64,000 nt of DNA from JAEXOD01 sp963663265 (GTDB taxonomy: Bacteria > Bacteroidota > Ignavibacteria > Ignavibacteriales > Melioribacteraceae). The DNA lies in assembly GCA_963663265.2 (NCBI GenBank), contig CAXXXM010000002.1, positions 1 through 64,000 of the forward strand. The letters are read 5' to 3'. Position numbers and translations under genes: made by a program. Shown here in pieces: positions 44,972 to 53,327 of the stretch; position 1 is the stretch's first letter, and each line of letters opens with the position of its first letter. A model generated the notes under the pieces. The model saw nothing but the letters and a program-made list of their open reading frames with translations. It made no database searches and had not been told where the DNA came from.

Positions 44972-45531
44972 GGTTTCTACTAATTATTTTATGTTTATCT
45001 TCTTTATTAACAGCGTGTAAAGAAGAAAATTTAAAACCACAAGTTGATAAAAACTTTAATACCGATAGTTCTCCGGTTCAAGAAAGCTGGAATGCTAAAA
45101 TCTTTTTTTCTGAAGAAGGAAAACTGAAAGCCGTATTACATGCAAAATATTTAAGAATGTATGATAAACCAAAAATCACCCTGCTTGACGATGTAAAAAT
45201 TGATTTTTATGATAAAAACGAAGTTAAAACTACAACACTAACTTCCAAACATGGTAAGGTTGATGATATTACAAAAAACATGTATGCTATAAAAGATGTT
45301 GTTGCTGTAAATGATAGTGGCGTAACTTTAAGTACTCAAGAATTAATGTGGCGTAATTCCGATAGAAAAATAACATCCGATAAATACGTAACTCTAATTT
45401 CAAAAACGGAAGATATTAAAGGGTACGGATTTGAATCAGACCAATCACTAAAAAACTATACCATTTACAACATAACCTACTCTGCTGTTTTTTCCAATAA
45501 CAATACGGAGACAAAAAAAGAGAATGAATAA
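44968..45531 (+). CDS. lptC: LPS export protein LptC, lipoprotein form
   Basis: 187 aa. The signal ends in a lipobox (SLLTAC, Cys 17), so it is anchored by lipid rather than by a transmembrane helix as in E. coli. The following region (WNAKIFFSEEGKLKAVLHAKYLRMYDKP, then the LLDDVKIDFYD style) is the beta-jellyroll of LptC that passes LPS from the LptBFG pump to LptA. It overlaps kdsD by 4 bases and the LptA-like gene by 8 bases. Confidence 0.88.
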   Translation: MRFLLIILCLSSLLTACKEENLKPQVDKNFNTDSSPVQESWNAKIFFSEEGKLKAVLHAKYLRMYDKPKITLLDDVKIDFYDKNEVKTTTLTSKHGKVDDITKNMYAIKDVVAVNDSGVTLSTQELMWRNSDRKITSDKYVTLISKTEDIKGYGFESDQSLKNYTIYNITYSAVFSNNNTETKKENE

Positions 45532-46888
45532 ATTTTTGGCTATTCTGTTTTTTATTTCTTCAATATTGACTGCTCAAAACCAACCTGTAGTTGTAATTGG
45601 TGACAGTTTAATTGGAAAAACTATTGAAGGCATTAGAATACGTGAAGTTGTTGGGCATGTTGTTATTACACAGGGAGATGTAAAAATTACTTGCGATAAA
45701 GCTATTCAAAATATTGACGAAAACAAAGCCGAATTAATTGGCAATGTTGTTGTTACTCAAGATACTATTACTATTACTACAAGCAATGGCTTTTATGAAG
45801 GGAACGATAGAATAGCGTATTCAAATGTTGGTGTTACCTTAGATGATACTCATATTAAATTAAAAGCAATTAACGGTTATTATTTTTTTAATGAAAAGCG
45901 TGCATATTTTTATAACAAAGTAAATCTTTATGATAAAGTCAACAATCTTGATTCCGATAAACTGACTTATTGGCATACAGATAACAGAGCAATTGCTGTT
46001 GGCTCAGTTGTTATAACTGATACAGCTTCGTCAATTAAATCGGATAGTTTAATTCATTTTAGAAATAGTAAAATATCTTTTGCCTATAATAATATTAAAC
46101 TAAATAACACAAAAAATAATGTTACCATATTTGGCGAGTTTTTGGAAAACTATCCGGATTCAGGTTATAGCAAAGTAATTGGCGATCCCTTCTTGGTTCA
46201 GGTAGATACTGCTAAAAATGGTCAGCTTGATACATTATACATTTCTTCAATTATTTTAGAATCTTTTGAAGATTCAATTGAAACAACTCTTAAAGCTGTT
46301 GACTCAGTAAAAATATATAAACAAGGATTTGTTTCTAAAAACGATTTATCTTTGTATTACAAGAATAAAAGGATGCTTGAAACCTTTAAAATTAACGAAA
46401 ATGCTGTACAACCTATTATGTGGTATGAAGAAAACCAAGTTACAGGCGACTCAATTTTTGTATATATTGAAGATAAAACATTAGACTATGTTGAAATAAT
46501 AAATGAGGGATTGTTACTTTCAAAAGTTGAAAACCTTGAATTTAGATACAACCAGATTTCAGGTACAAATATAAAAATGTTTTTTAATGATACAACGCTT
46601 ACCAACACCTTTGTTGAAGGTAATGTTTTAAGTATTTATTATACTTTTGAAGATACCATTCCAAAGGGATTGATAAAATCATCATCTGATAAAGCAAATT
46701 TAATTTTTGAAAACAAAAAAATTAGTGACGTAAAATTATATAGCTCGGCTATTAGTGAGTATCATCCTGAAAAACTAATTACTGATAAAGAAAAGGATTT
46801 TACTTTACCGTTATTTAGATTATATTCTGCTAAACCTGAAAAAAGTTACTTCATAAACAAATACAAAGAAAAACTAACAAAAAAATAA
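45524..46888 (+). CDS. lptA: OstA/LptA-like LPS transport periplasmic protein
   Basis: 454 aa with a signal peptide (1-17). Residues 35-170 show repeated strands typical of the OstA fold (VVGHVVITQGDVKITCDKAIQNIDENKAELIGNVVVTQD has the alternating pattern, here across about 36-75). It is much longer than E. coli LptA (about 185 aa); the large C-terminal beta region is common in the Bacteroidota/Chlorobiota group. It stands between lptC and lptB. It should bridge LPS across the periplasm. Confidence 0.82.
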   Translation: MNKFLAILFFISSILTAQNQPVVVIGDSLIGKTIEGIRIREVVGHVVITQGDVKITCDKAIQNIDENKAELIGNVVVTQDTITITTSNGFYEGNDRIAYSNVGVTLDDTHIKLKAINGYYFFNEKRAYFYNKVNLYDKVNNLDSDKLTYWHTDNRAIAVGSVVITDTASSIKSDSLIHFRNSKISFAYNNIKLNNTKNNVTIFGEFLENYPDSGYSKVIGDPFLVQVDTAKNGQLDTLYISSIILESFEDSIETTLKAVDSVKIYKQGFVSKNDLSLYYKNKRMLETFKINENAVQPIMWYEENQVTGDSIFVYIEDKTLDYVEIINEGLLLSKVENLEFRYNQISGTNIKMFFNDTTLTNTFVEGNVLSIYYTFEDTIPKGLIKSSSDKANLIFENKKISDVKLYSSAISEYHPEKLITDKEKDFTLPLFRLYSAKPEKSYFINKYKEKLTKK

Positions 46889-46889
46889 T

Positions 46890-47630
46890 ATGACGTTATT
46901 AACACTTCAAAGCAAAAACTTAAAAAAAGTTTATAAAAAACGTACAGTTGTAAACGATGTTTCTGTATCGGTTAAACAAGGAGAAGTTGTTGGTTTATTA
47001 GGACCTAATGGTGCAGGAAAGACTACAACCTTTTACATGATTGTTGGGATGATTACACCTAACCACGGAAAAGTTTATTTAGAGGATACTGAAATTACCA
47101 AAGAACCAATGTATAAACGAGCAAAAAAAGGGATAGGTTATTTACCGCAAGAAGCATCAGTTTTCCGCAGATTAAGTGTTGAAGATAATATTATGGCAGT
47201 TTTACAATTAATGGACTATTCTGCTGATGAAAGAAAAGATGAACTCGAAAGACTTTTAGAAGAGTTAAATATTGCCCACATACGAAAAAGTTTAGGCTTT
47301 CAACTAAGTGGTGGTGAAAGAAGAAGAACTGAAATTGCACGTGCCTTAGCCAGTAAACCAAGTTTTATTTTATTAGACGAACCCTTTGCTGGTGTTGATC
47401 CAATTGCTGTTGAAGATATTATGTCAATTGTTCACAATCTTAAACATAAAGGAATAGGAATTTTAATTACAGATCATAATGTACACGAAACTTTAAGTAT
47501 TGTAGATAGAGCTTATATATTAATAAATGGACAGATATTTAAAGAAGGAACTGCTGATTATCTTGCTGAAGATGAAGATGTAAGAAAACTTTATTTAGGA
47601 GTTAACTTTAAGTTAGATAGATACGTCTAA
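46890..47630 (+). CDS. lptB: LPS export ABC transporter ATPase
   Basis: ATPase that powers LPS extraction from the inner membrane, 246 aa. Walker A GPNGAGKTTTFYM (38-50), Q-loop YLPQEASVFRRLSVEDN (LptB-type), signature LSGGERRR near 142, Walker B FILLDEPFAGVD near 163, H-loop ITDHNV near 196. One base separates it from the LptA-like gene. Partners lptF and lptG are not here. Confidence 0.95.
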   Translation: MTLLTLQSKNLKKVYKKRTVVNDVSVSVKQGEVVGLLGPNGAGKTTTFYMIVGMITPNHGKVYLEDTEITKEPMYKRAKKGIGYLPQEASVFRRLSVEDNIMAVLQLMDYSADERKDELERLLEELNIAHIRKSLGFQLSGGERRRTEIARALASKPSFILLDEPFAGVDPIAVEDIMSIVHNLKHKGIGILITDHNVHETLSIVDRAYILINGQIFKEGTADYLAEDEDVRKLYLGVNFKLDRYV

Positions 47631-47654
47631 TGTATTAAATAAATTTGGTTAGTG

Positions 47655-50120
47655 ATGAATAATAAAATTAAAATTATCTTGTCTTCTGTTTTACTAATTG
47701 TGTTTAGTATTATTATATTTAAATTTTTATACCCTGCTGTAAGCCCTCATTATAGTATTGCACCTAAAATTTCGAAAGATAGTGCCGTTGTTATTTCAAT
47801 CAATGCACTTAAAAAACTTAACTTATATAATGATAATTTAGAAATTTCAACAAGTCTAAAATCAAACAATGAAATTATAAGGCAAATTCAATCACAACAT
47901 GGTATTAAAAAAGCTAATCAATTACTAAGAGATTCATTAAATGGATACTTTTGGGAAATTAGAGTTGAAAATTTTAATGCACGTGAAGCAATGCTAAGCA
48001 AAAATCACGCTAAAGTATTACGTGCTGTTATTGGCGAAATTAAGTTTACCATATCAATGTCCGGTCAAATTGTTAACTATTCTTATAATAAACCGGATTC
48101 TATTACTGTTTCTCCAATTTCTTATATTGAATCTTATAAAATTGCAAATGATTTCCTTAAAAATTTTACCCCTTATAGCCATTTAACTCTTGATTCTGCA
48201 ATTGTTCCCTCAGTCACCCAAACAAAACAATCGTTAGAATTAAGCCTTAATAACAAAGGAGTTCATAATGAAACTAAAATTGAAACCGAACCAGAAACTC
48301 ATGCTGATTATAAATTTTCAGTCACAACAAAAAATGAATTAACCGGCAATAAAATCATTATTAACATAAGTACTTACGGAAATCTGTTAACAAAATACTC
48401 TGTTGATGAAGAAACCCCTAAACAGTTTTCTGAAAGCGATTCAATGATTACAGAAATTGGTTCAGCATTTATTTATTTTTTTATTGTTATTATATTAATT
48501 ATTATTGCTTTTAAAAGATACAGAGCATATGAAATTGGTTTTAAATTTGGATTAATAGTTGGACTAATTTCCGGCTTAATAGTAGTTTCAGATATTTTAA
48601 TTAATGCTCAAACATTTTCTTGGGAAATTTTACTCCCCATTACATTCAGTTTAGTTTTTATTACACTTGGAGTAATGATAGCTTGGGCTGTTAGCGAATC
48701 GATAACACGAGAAGTATGGAATGAGAAGCTATTTTCAGTTGATTTGTTTTATAACGGGTATTTTACTCATTCAAAAGTTGGGAAAGGTATTGTAAGAGGT
48801 ACCGGTTTTGGATTTTTAGTTTTAGCAAGTTGGTTAATATTAGGTGCCCTTGTTAATAATTTGATGGCTTTAAGTATTTTACCTTTTAATGGTGACACAT
48901 CTGAATTTACTTCAAATTTTCATTCATTATTTGTTTTTACAAAGGCTTTTAATCAAACCTTATTCCCTTCTGCTTTAATGTTTTTATTTCTTGCTTCAAT
49001 AATAAAATTACGAACAAGAAAAAATATTTGGATAATATTAGCCGTTGGGGTTGTATTTGGGTTCATATCTACTGGAGCATTCCGCCCATTATATATCGGA
49101 ATTCCAATAAATATAATTTTGGGCTGTATTTTAACTTATATCTTTATAAAGTATGATTATTTAACCGTTTTTATTTCAATCATGGTTTATTACTCCTTGA
49201 GCATTGCTGTTTCATATTTTTATATTGATACTAATGTTATTGGTTACTCACATATAATTTATCTTGGAATTATTTCTTTAATATATATTATTGGAATAAG
49301 TTCTTTATTCTCGAAACAATATGTTATTGATTTACAAGCAATTACTCCAAAATTTGCAAAACACATTTCGGAAAGACAAAGGTTACAAGGAGAGTTACAG
49401 GTTGCAAGAGATGTTCAAATGTCATTTTTACCTCAAAAAAGCCCTGTTTATGATGGAATTGATTTAGCTGCAAAGTGTATTCCCGCTTATGAAGTTGGTG
49501 GTGACTATTACGATTTTATTAAAATAGCAGATAATCGTTTTGGAATTGCAATTGGAGATGTATCCGGCAAAGGAACTAAAGCTGCATTTTACATGACCTT
49601 AACAAAAGGATTTTTAAAAGCTACTTCCCGCTTTTATGTTTCCCCTGCTGCAATTTTGAGTAACATGAACAACATGTTTTACGAAAATGTTGAACGAGGC
49701 AGCTTTATTAGCATGATATATGCTGATGTAGATATTACCAATAATACTCTTGTTATTGCAAGAGCGGGTCATAATCCTTTGTTATGTAAACGACATGATT
49801 CTGATGTAGTTGAAAGCTACAAACCAAATGGTATAGCTTTAGGCTTGGAAAAAGGTGACATTTTTGGTAAAACAATAACAGAAAAAGCTTTACAATTAAA
49901 TACCGGAGATATTTTCCTCTTTTATACCGATGGAATAACTGAGGCAGAAAATAGTAAAAAAGAAGAATATGGCGAACATAGGTTAATTGATTTGTTAAAA
50001 ACAATGGATGGACTTTCTGCCGAAGAAATTCTTAATGCAATTTTAGAAGATGTTCACAAATTTACAGGTAAAACCAGCCAACATGATGACATTACTTTAA
50101 TTGTTATGAAAGTTAAATAG
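47655..50120 (+). CDS. membrane protein with SpoIIE-type PP2C phosphatase domain
   Basis: 821 aa from ATG 47655. One helix (about 7-27), an extracytoplasmic domain (about 30-270), a multi-helix membrane region (about 270-545), a short coil (ISERQRLQGELQVARDVQ) and a PP2C/SpoIIE phosphatase (about 590-821) with all metal motifs: GGDYYD, GDVSGKG, AGHNP, YTDGITEA and QHDDIT. Such enzymes dephosphorylate STAS antagonists and so free sigma factors or other targets. It follows lptB by 24 bases, so envelope state may be its cue. A heptamer tract begins 10 bases after the stop. Confidence 0.88.
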   Translation: MNNKIKIILSSVLLIVFSIIIFKFLYPAVSPHYSIAPKISKDSAVVISINALKKLNLYNDNLEISTSLKSNNEIIRQIQSQHGIKKANQLLRDSLNGYFWEIRVENFNAREAMLSKNHAKVLRAVIGEIKFTISMSGQIVNYSYNKPDSITVSPISYIESYKIANDFLKNFTPYSHLTLDSAIVPSVTQTKQSLELSLNNKGVHNETKIETEPETHADYKFSVTTKNELTGNKIIINISTYGNLLTKYSVDEETPKQFSESDSMITEIGSAFIYFFIVIILIIIAFKRYRAYEIGFKFGLIVGLISGLIVVSDILINAQTFSWEILLPITFSLVFITLGVMIAWAVSESITREVWNEKLFSVDLFYNGYFTHSKVGKGIVRGTGFGFLVLASWLILGALVNNLMALSILPFNGDTSEFTSNFHSLFVFTKAFNQTLFPSALMFLFLASIIKLRTRKNIWIILAVGVVFGFISTGAFRPLYIGIPINIILGCILTYIFIKYDYLTVFISIMVYYSLSIAVSYFYIDTNVIGYSHIIYLGIISLIYIIGISSLFSKQYVIDLQAITPKFAKHISERQRLQGELQVARDVQMSFLPQKSPVYDGIDLAAKCIPAYEVGGDYYDFIKIADNRFGIAIGDVSGKGTKAAFYMTLTKGFLKATSRFYVSPAAILSNMNNMFYENVERGSFISMIYADVDITNNTLVIARAGHNPLLCKRHDSDVVESYKPNGIALGLEKGDIFGKTITEKALQLNTGDIFLFYTDGITEAENSKKEEYGEHRLIDLLKTMDGLSAEEILNAILEDVHKFTGKTSQHDDITLIVMKVK

Positions 50121-50130
50121 CGGCTTTAGA

Positions 50131-50186
50131 GACTTAAGACTTGAGACTTGAGACTTGAAAATTTGTGATTGGTAATTGGTAATTGG
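50131..50186 (+). repeat. heptamer tract, 8 units
   Basis: Eight 7-base units in phase: GACTTAA, GACTTGA three times, AAATTTG, TGATTGG, TAATTGG twice. The tract combines the unit types of the other two tracts, which ties them together as one family. Confidence 0.8.
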
Positions 50187-50417
50187 TATAAAAAGACATT
50201 CCAGCGGAATGGCTCTATTGGTAGAAAAAACACACGCACCCACCCAATCCCCACTCCTGAGTGATTGGGTTTGGTTATTGGATTAAAGATTAAACAAAAC
50301 AGAAAAAAAAAGAAAATGTATTAATTAGATACATGAGACCCATCGGGTCGAAACATCAATAGAAAATTGTAAAAACAATATAATAAGCCCCATCGTGGGC
50401 GACACTATTTTGATGAT

Positions 50418-50922
50418 TGTTTAGCAAACTCATCCTCCGGCTCTGGCGAGCCCTCTCCTTCTCTTTTTCAAAAGAAGGAGTGACGACTGTTGTAGTAATT
50501 TGTAATTATATATTTGGTTGCATTTTTGCGTACCCATCGAACGTTAAAAGCAAAGCCATTACATCGTAATGGCTCTGGTTGTAAAAAAACACCAAACACA
50601 TATTCCCCACTCCAGAGTGAGTGGGACTGGTCTGTATTCGTAATATTGCACATATTATATATATCGTTTTATCTGCCAGAGCGAATCCGCTGGATTCGCA
50701 TGGTTGTGTGGGGAGTCTTTTCCCGACGTAAAAACCACGTCGGGTTACAACCAGATTTTCTCCGCTGAAGAAATAAATTAAAACTTAATGCCAGAAACTT
50801 CTGGCGATAATTGTCTGAACGGGGATTATTGGAATTAAACAGATTTTTGGGATTAAAACCAATATTTATTTAAAAACAAAAATGCCGTTGAAAGGTTTAT
50901 CTTCAACGGCTATACAATCATT
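50418..50922. repeat. tandem duplication, copy A
   Basis: About 505 bp, nearly identical to 51146-51648. It starts at TGTTTAGCAAACTCATCC and ends at CAATCATT. Differences are few and some fall in hairpins. Confidence 0.85.
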
Positions 50923-51145
50923 CAACCTTTAACCTTCATAACTTAACCTTTCATTATCCTGTTGTCTGAACTGGGATTCATGGGATTTAATAGATTTTTG
51001 AGATTAAAGATTAAACCACTATATTTTACCACCTCATTATTTTTATGTAATGATTGCGAAGCAATCACACGTCGGTAACCTTGCAATACAATAATCCCCA
51101 CGACTTCGGACGAAGTCGCACATGAGCGTACTGAAATTTCATATT

Positions 51146-51648
51146 TGTTTAGCAAACTCATCCTCCGGCTCTGGCGAGCCCACTCCTTCTCTTTTTCAAA
51201 AGAAGGAGTGACGACTGTTGTAGTAATTTGTAATTATATATTTGGTTGCATTTTTGCGTACCCATCGAACGTAAAAAGCAAAGCCATTACATCGTAATGG
51301 CTCTGGTTGTAAATAAACACCAAACACATATTCCCCACTCAATAGGAGTGGGACTGGTCTGTATTTGTAATATTGCACATATTATATATATCGTTTTATC
51401 TGCCAGAGCGAATCCGCTGGATTCGCATGGTTGTGTGGGGAGTCTTTTCCCGACGTAAAAACCACGTCGGGTTACAACCAGATTTTCTCAGCTGGAGAAA
51501 TAAATTAAAACTTAATGCCAGAAACTTCTGGCGAAAATTGTCTGAACGGGGATTATTGGAATTAAACAGATTTTTGGGATTCAAACCAATATCTATTTAA
51601 ATAGAAAATGCCGTTGAAAGGTTTATCTTCAACGGCTATACAATCATT
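51146..51648. repeat. tandem duplication, copy B
   Basis: About 503 bp, direct repeat of 50418-50922 at a distance of about 727 bases. One hairpin loop differs: copy A has CAGAGT between CCCACTC and GAGTGGG; copy B has AATAG between CCCACTC and GAGTGGG, all else kept. Confidence 0.85.
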
Positions 51649-51732
51649 AAAAATTCAAAATTAAGAATTAAAAATTAATAGAAACCGGCTATACAATCAT
51701 TCATAGATATTATGTTTAAAAGGTAAAAAAAA

Positions 51733-51804
51733 GAGTCCTCTCTGCAAATTTTTGTAAATTGACAAATAAATTTAATTACTATCAATTAAAACAGTAGAGG
51801 ACTC
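51733..51804 (+). promoter_or_regulatory. long hairpin that hides the transposase ribosome site
   Basis: GAGTCCTCT (51733-51741) is the exact reverse complement of AGAGGACTC (51796-51804). The right arm contains the GAGG ribosome site used by the transposase ATG at 51807. A transcript that includes the left arm can fold and block translation, while one starting inside the loop cannot. A TTGACA at 51759-51764 lies in the loop. Confidence 0.6.
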
Positions 51805-51806
51805 AA

Positions 51807-52889
51807 ATGATTACTCGAATTTATGAAAAAGTAGAAGATTATGCAAGTGTAAATATTTATATCGGCATTGATGTACACTTAAAAAGCTACAAAGTATCAA
51901 TATCAATAAACGGAGTAATAGTAAAAACATTCTCAATGGAGGCAAATCCTGAAAAATTAGTTGAGTACATATTAAAAAACTATCCCAAAAGCATATATCA
52001 TTCAGTATATGAAGCTGGGTTTTCAGGTTTCAAATTACATAGAATATTGAAAGCAGCCGGAATACATAATATAGTAGTGAACCCGGCAGATGTGCCGACA
52101 AGCGATAAAGAAAAAAGAAGAAAAACAGATAAAGTAGATGCCTCAAAATTGGCAAGAGAATTAGCGAATAAGAATTTGCATAGTATTTGGATACCTACTG
52201 AACAACAAGAAGCCGTACGAGATTTAGTAAGAAGACGTGGTCAATTAATAACGATGCAAACACAAGAAAAGAATCAGATAAAAGGTTATTTACATAAGAT
52301 TGGGGTAATAATACCACCAAATTTACGGAAAAGGAAATGGGGAGCAACCTTCATGAAATATTTAAGGGAATTACCATTGGAAATAAACGAACAAAGATTA
52401 ATACTTGATTCGCTAATAAAGTCGTTAGAACTAACAAAACAACAAATAGAAGAATTAAAAGAAACAATAAAAAAAGTACTTTTAGAGAATAAAGAATCCA
52501 AAGACATCATAAAATATTTATTAACAATTCCCGGTATAGGTTTTAACATAGCAGCAGGCATATATGCGGAGATACTGGACATAAGCAGATTTGATACATT
52601 AAATCATTTAGCCTCATTTGCAGGTTTCACTCCGGCATGTCATTCATCGGGCGAAAGAGATGACCCGGGTCATTTAACGAAGCGACAAAACAAACGATTG
52701 CGGGTATTTATGATAGAAGCGGCATGGGTGGCAATAAGAAAGGATCCGGCATTGGGAAATTGCTTCGGTCGATTAAAGAAAGGACATAACGGACAAATTG
52801 CAGTAATAAGAATTGCAAAAAAATTACTAAATAGAATTTTATTTGTTTGGAGAAATCAGACGGAATATATCCCCTGTGTAATTAAATAA
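51807..52889 (+). CDS. IS110-family transposase (recombinase)
   Basis: 360 aa. N-terminal RuvC-like DEDD domain: YIGIDVH (Asp 22), VYEAG (Glu near 69) and KTDKVDA (Asp pair near 110-113). A coiled middle part (about 185-230) is followed by the C-terminal Tnp domain with PGIGFNIAAGIYAEI and the serine region FAGFTPACHSSG that provides the nucleophile. IS110 enzymes use a structured bridge RNA from the element's own non-coding end to choose donor and target DNA. The gene is full length and looks active. It abuts hairpin island 2. Element ends are not certain, as the family lacks ordinary terminal repeats. Confidence 0.95.
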   Translation: MITRIYEKVEDYASVNIYIGIDVHLKSYKVSISINGVIVKTFSMEANPEKLVEYILKNYPKSIYHSVYEAGFSGFKLHRILKAAGIHNIVVNPADVPTSDKEKRRKTDKVDASKLARELANKNLHSIWIPTEQQEAVRDLVRRRGQLITMQTQEKNQIKGYLHKIGVIIPPNLRKRKWGATFMKYLRELPLEINEQRLILDSLIKSLELTKQQIEELKETIKKVLLENKESKDIIKYLLTIPGIGFNIAAGIYAEILDISRFDTLNHLASFAGFTPACHSSGERDDPGHLTKRQNKRLRVFMIEAAWVAIRKDPALGNCFGRLKKGHNGQIAVIRIAKKLLNRILFVWRNQTEYIPCVIK

Positions 52890-53327
52890 ACATGAATAAA
52901 TAATAAAACAAAATAATTTAATAATAATCGTTCTTAAATATACTTCAATAAAAATATTTTTTTCACGGTATCGACCGTTTTTGTGAATTTGCAACTTGAC
53001 TTGTTTTTTATAGTTTGCGGCGATACCTTCTTAATTTAATGAGATATTTTGCAGCTACCAAACGAGTAGTCTGTTGATAACAGTTTGATTTAATTTTTAT
53101 GAGGATAATTTAATTACGATATACATAATAATGAATTATTGTTTGTAGAGAAGGACAAAAAATAAAATATTCGTCAAGCAAAATACTTGTTTGTAAGCTG
53201 GGTAGGTAATCCCCTCAAACCGCTTTACCCATGCGCACTCTTTTGCGAAAACCAGAGTATTATTTATTTTTTCAGCTATTTCTCTTGACTTTTAACATAA
53301 CAATTCACAATTATTAAGCCCACCTAA
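52890..53327 (+). other. 438-base non-coding region after the transposase, possible bridge RNA region
   Basis: No gene seen. Structured features are ACGGT-atcg-ACCGT (52965-52978) with following T run; GGTATCG (52967-52973) complementary to CGATACC (53021-53027); and a less AT-rich block at about 53195-53250 with GGGTA/TACCC and CGCA/TGCG pairs. In the IS1111 branch of IS110 the bridge RNA lies downstream of the transposase, so this is a candidate. The right end of the element must fall somewhere in here. Confidence 0.35.

Larger units (their letters stand above)
50121..51806. repeat. gene-free hairpin island 2
   Basis: No supported gene in 1.7 kb. Modules in order: heptamer tract (50131-50186); CATTCC-agc-GGAATG (50197-50211); nested CCCAAT/ATTGGG with CACTC/GAGTG (50243-50269); GACCC-atc-GGGTC (50337-50349); GGCTC/GAGCC (50439-50452); CTCCTTCT/AGAAGGAG (50455-50480); GCCATTAC-atc-GTAATGGC (50555-50573); CCCACTC/GAGTGGG (50606-50625); GCGAATCC/GGATTCGC (50681-50699); CCCGACGT/ACGTCGGG (50722-50744); GCCAGAA/TTCTGGC (50790-50805); GCCGTTGAA/TTCAACGGC (50884-50910); TGATTGC-gaa-GCAATCA (51051-51067); CGACTTCG/CGAAGTCG (51101-51118); then a second copy of the middle part. 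Short open frames here run through the hairpins and are not genes. Confidence 0.82.

Noticed and set aside
50468..51600. Several 60-84 codon open frames on both strands
   Set aside because: They run through the hairpins, appear in both duplicate copies, have no ribosome sites and give no family-like protein.
50418..51648. CRISPR array
   Set aside because: Repeats are two long copies plus unlike hairpins; there is no regular short repeat with unique spacers and no cas gene.
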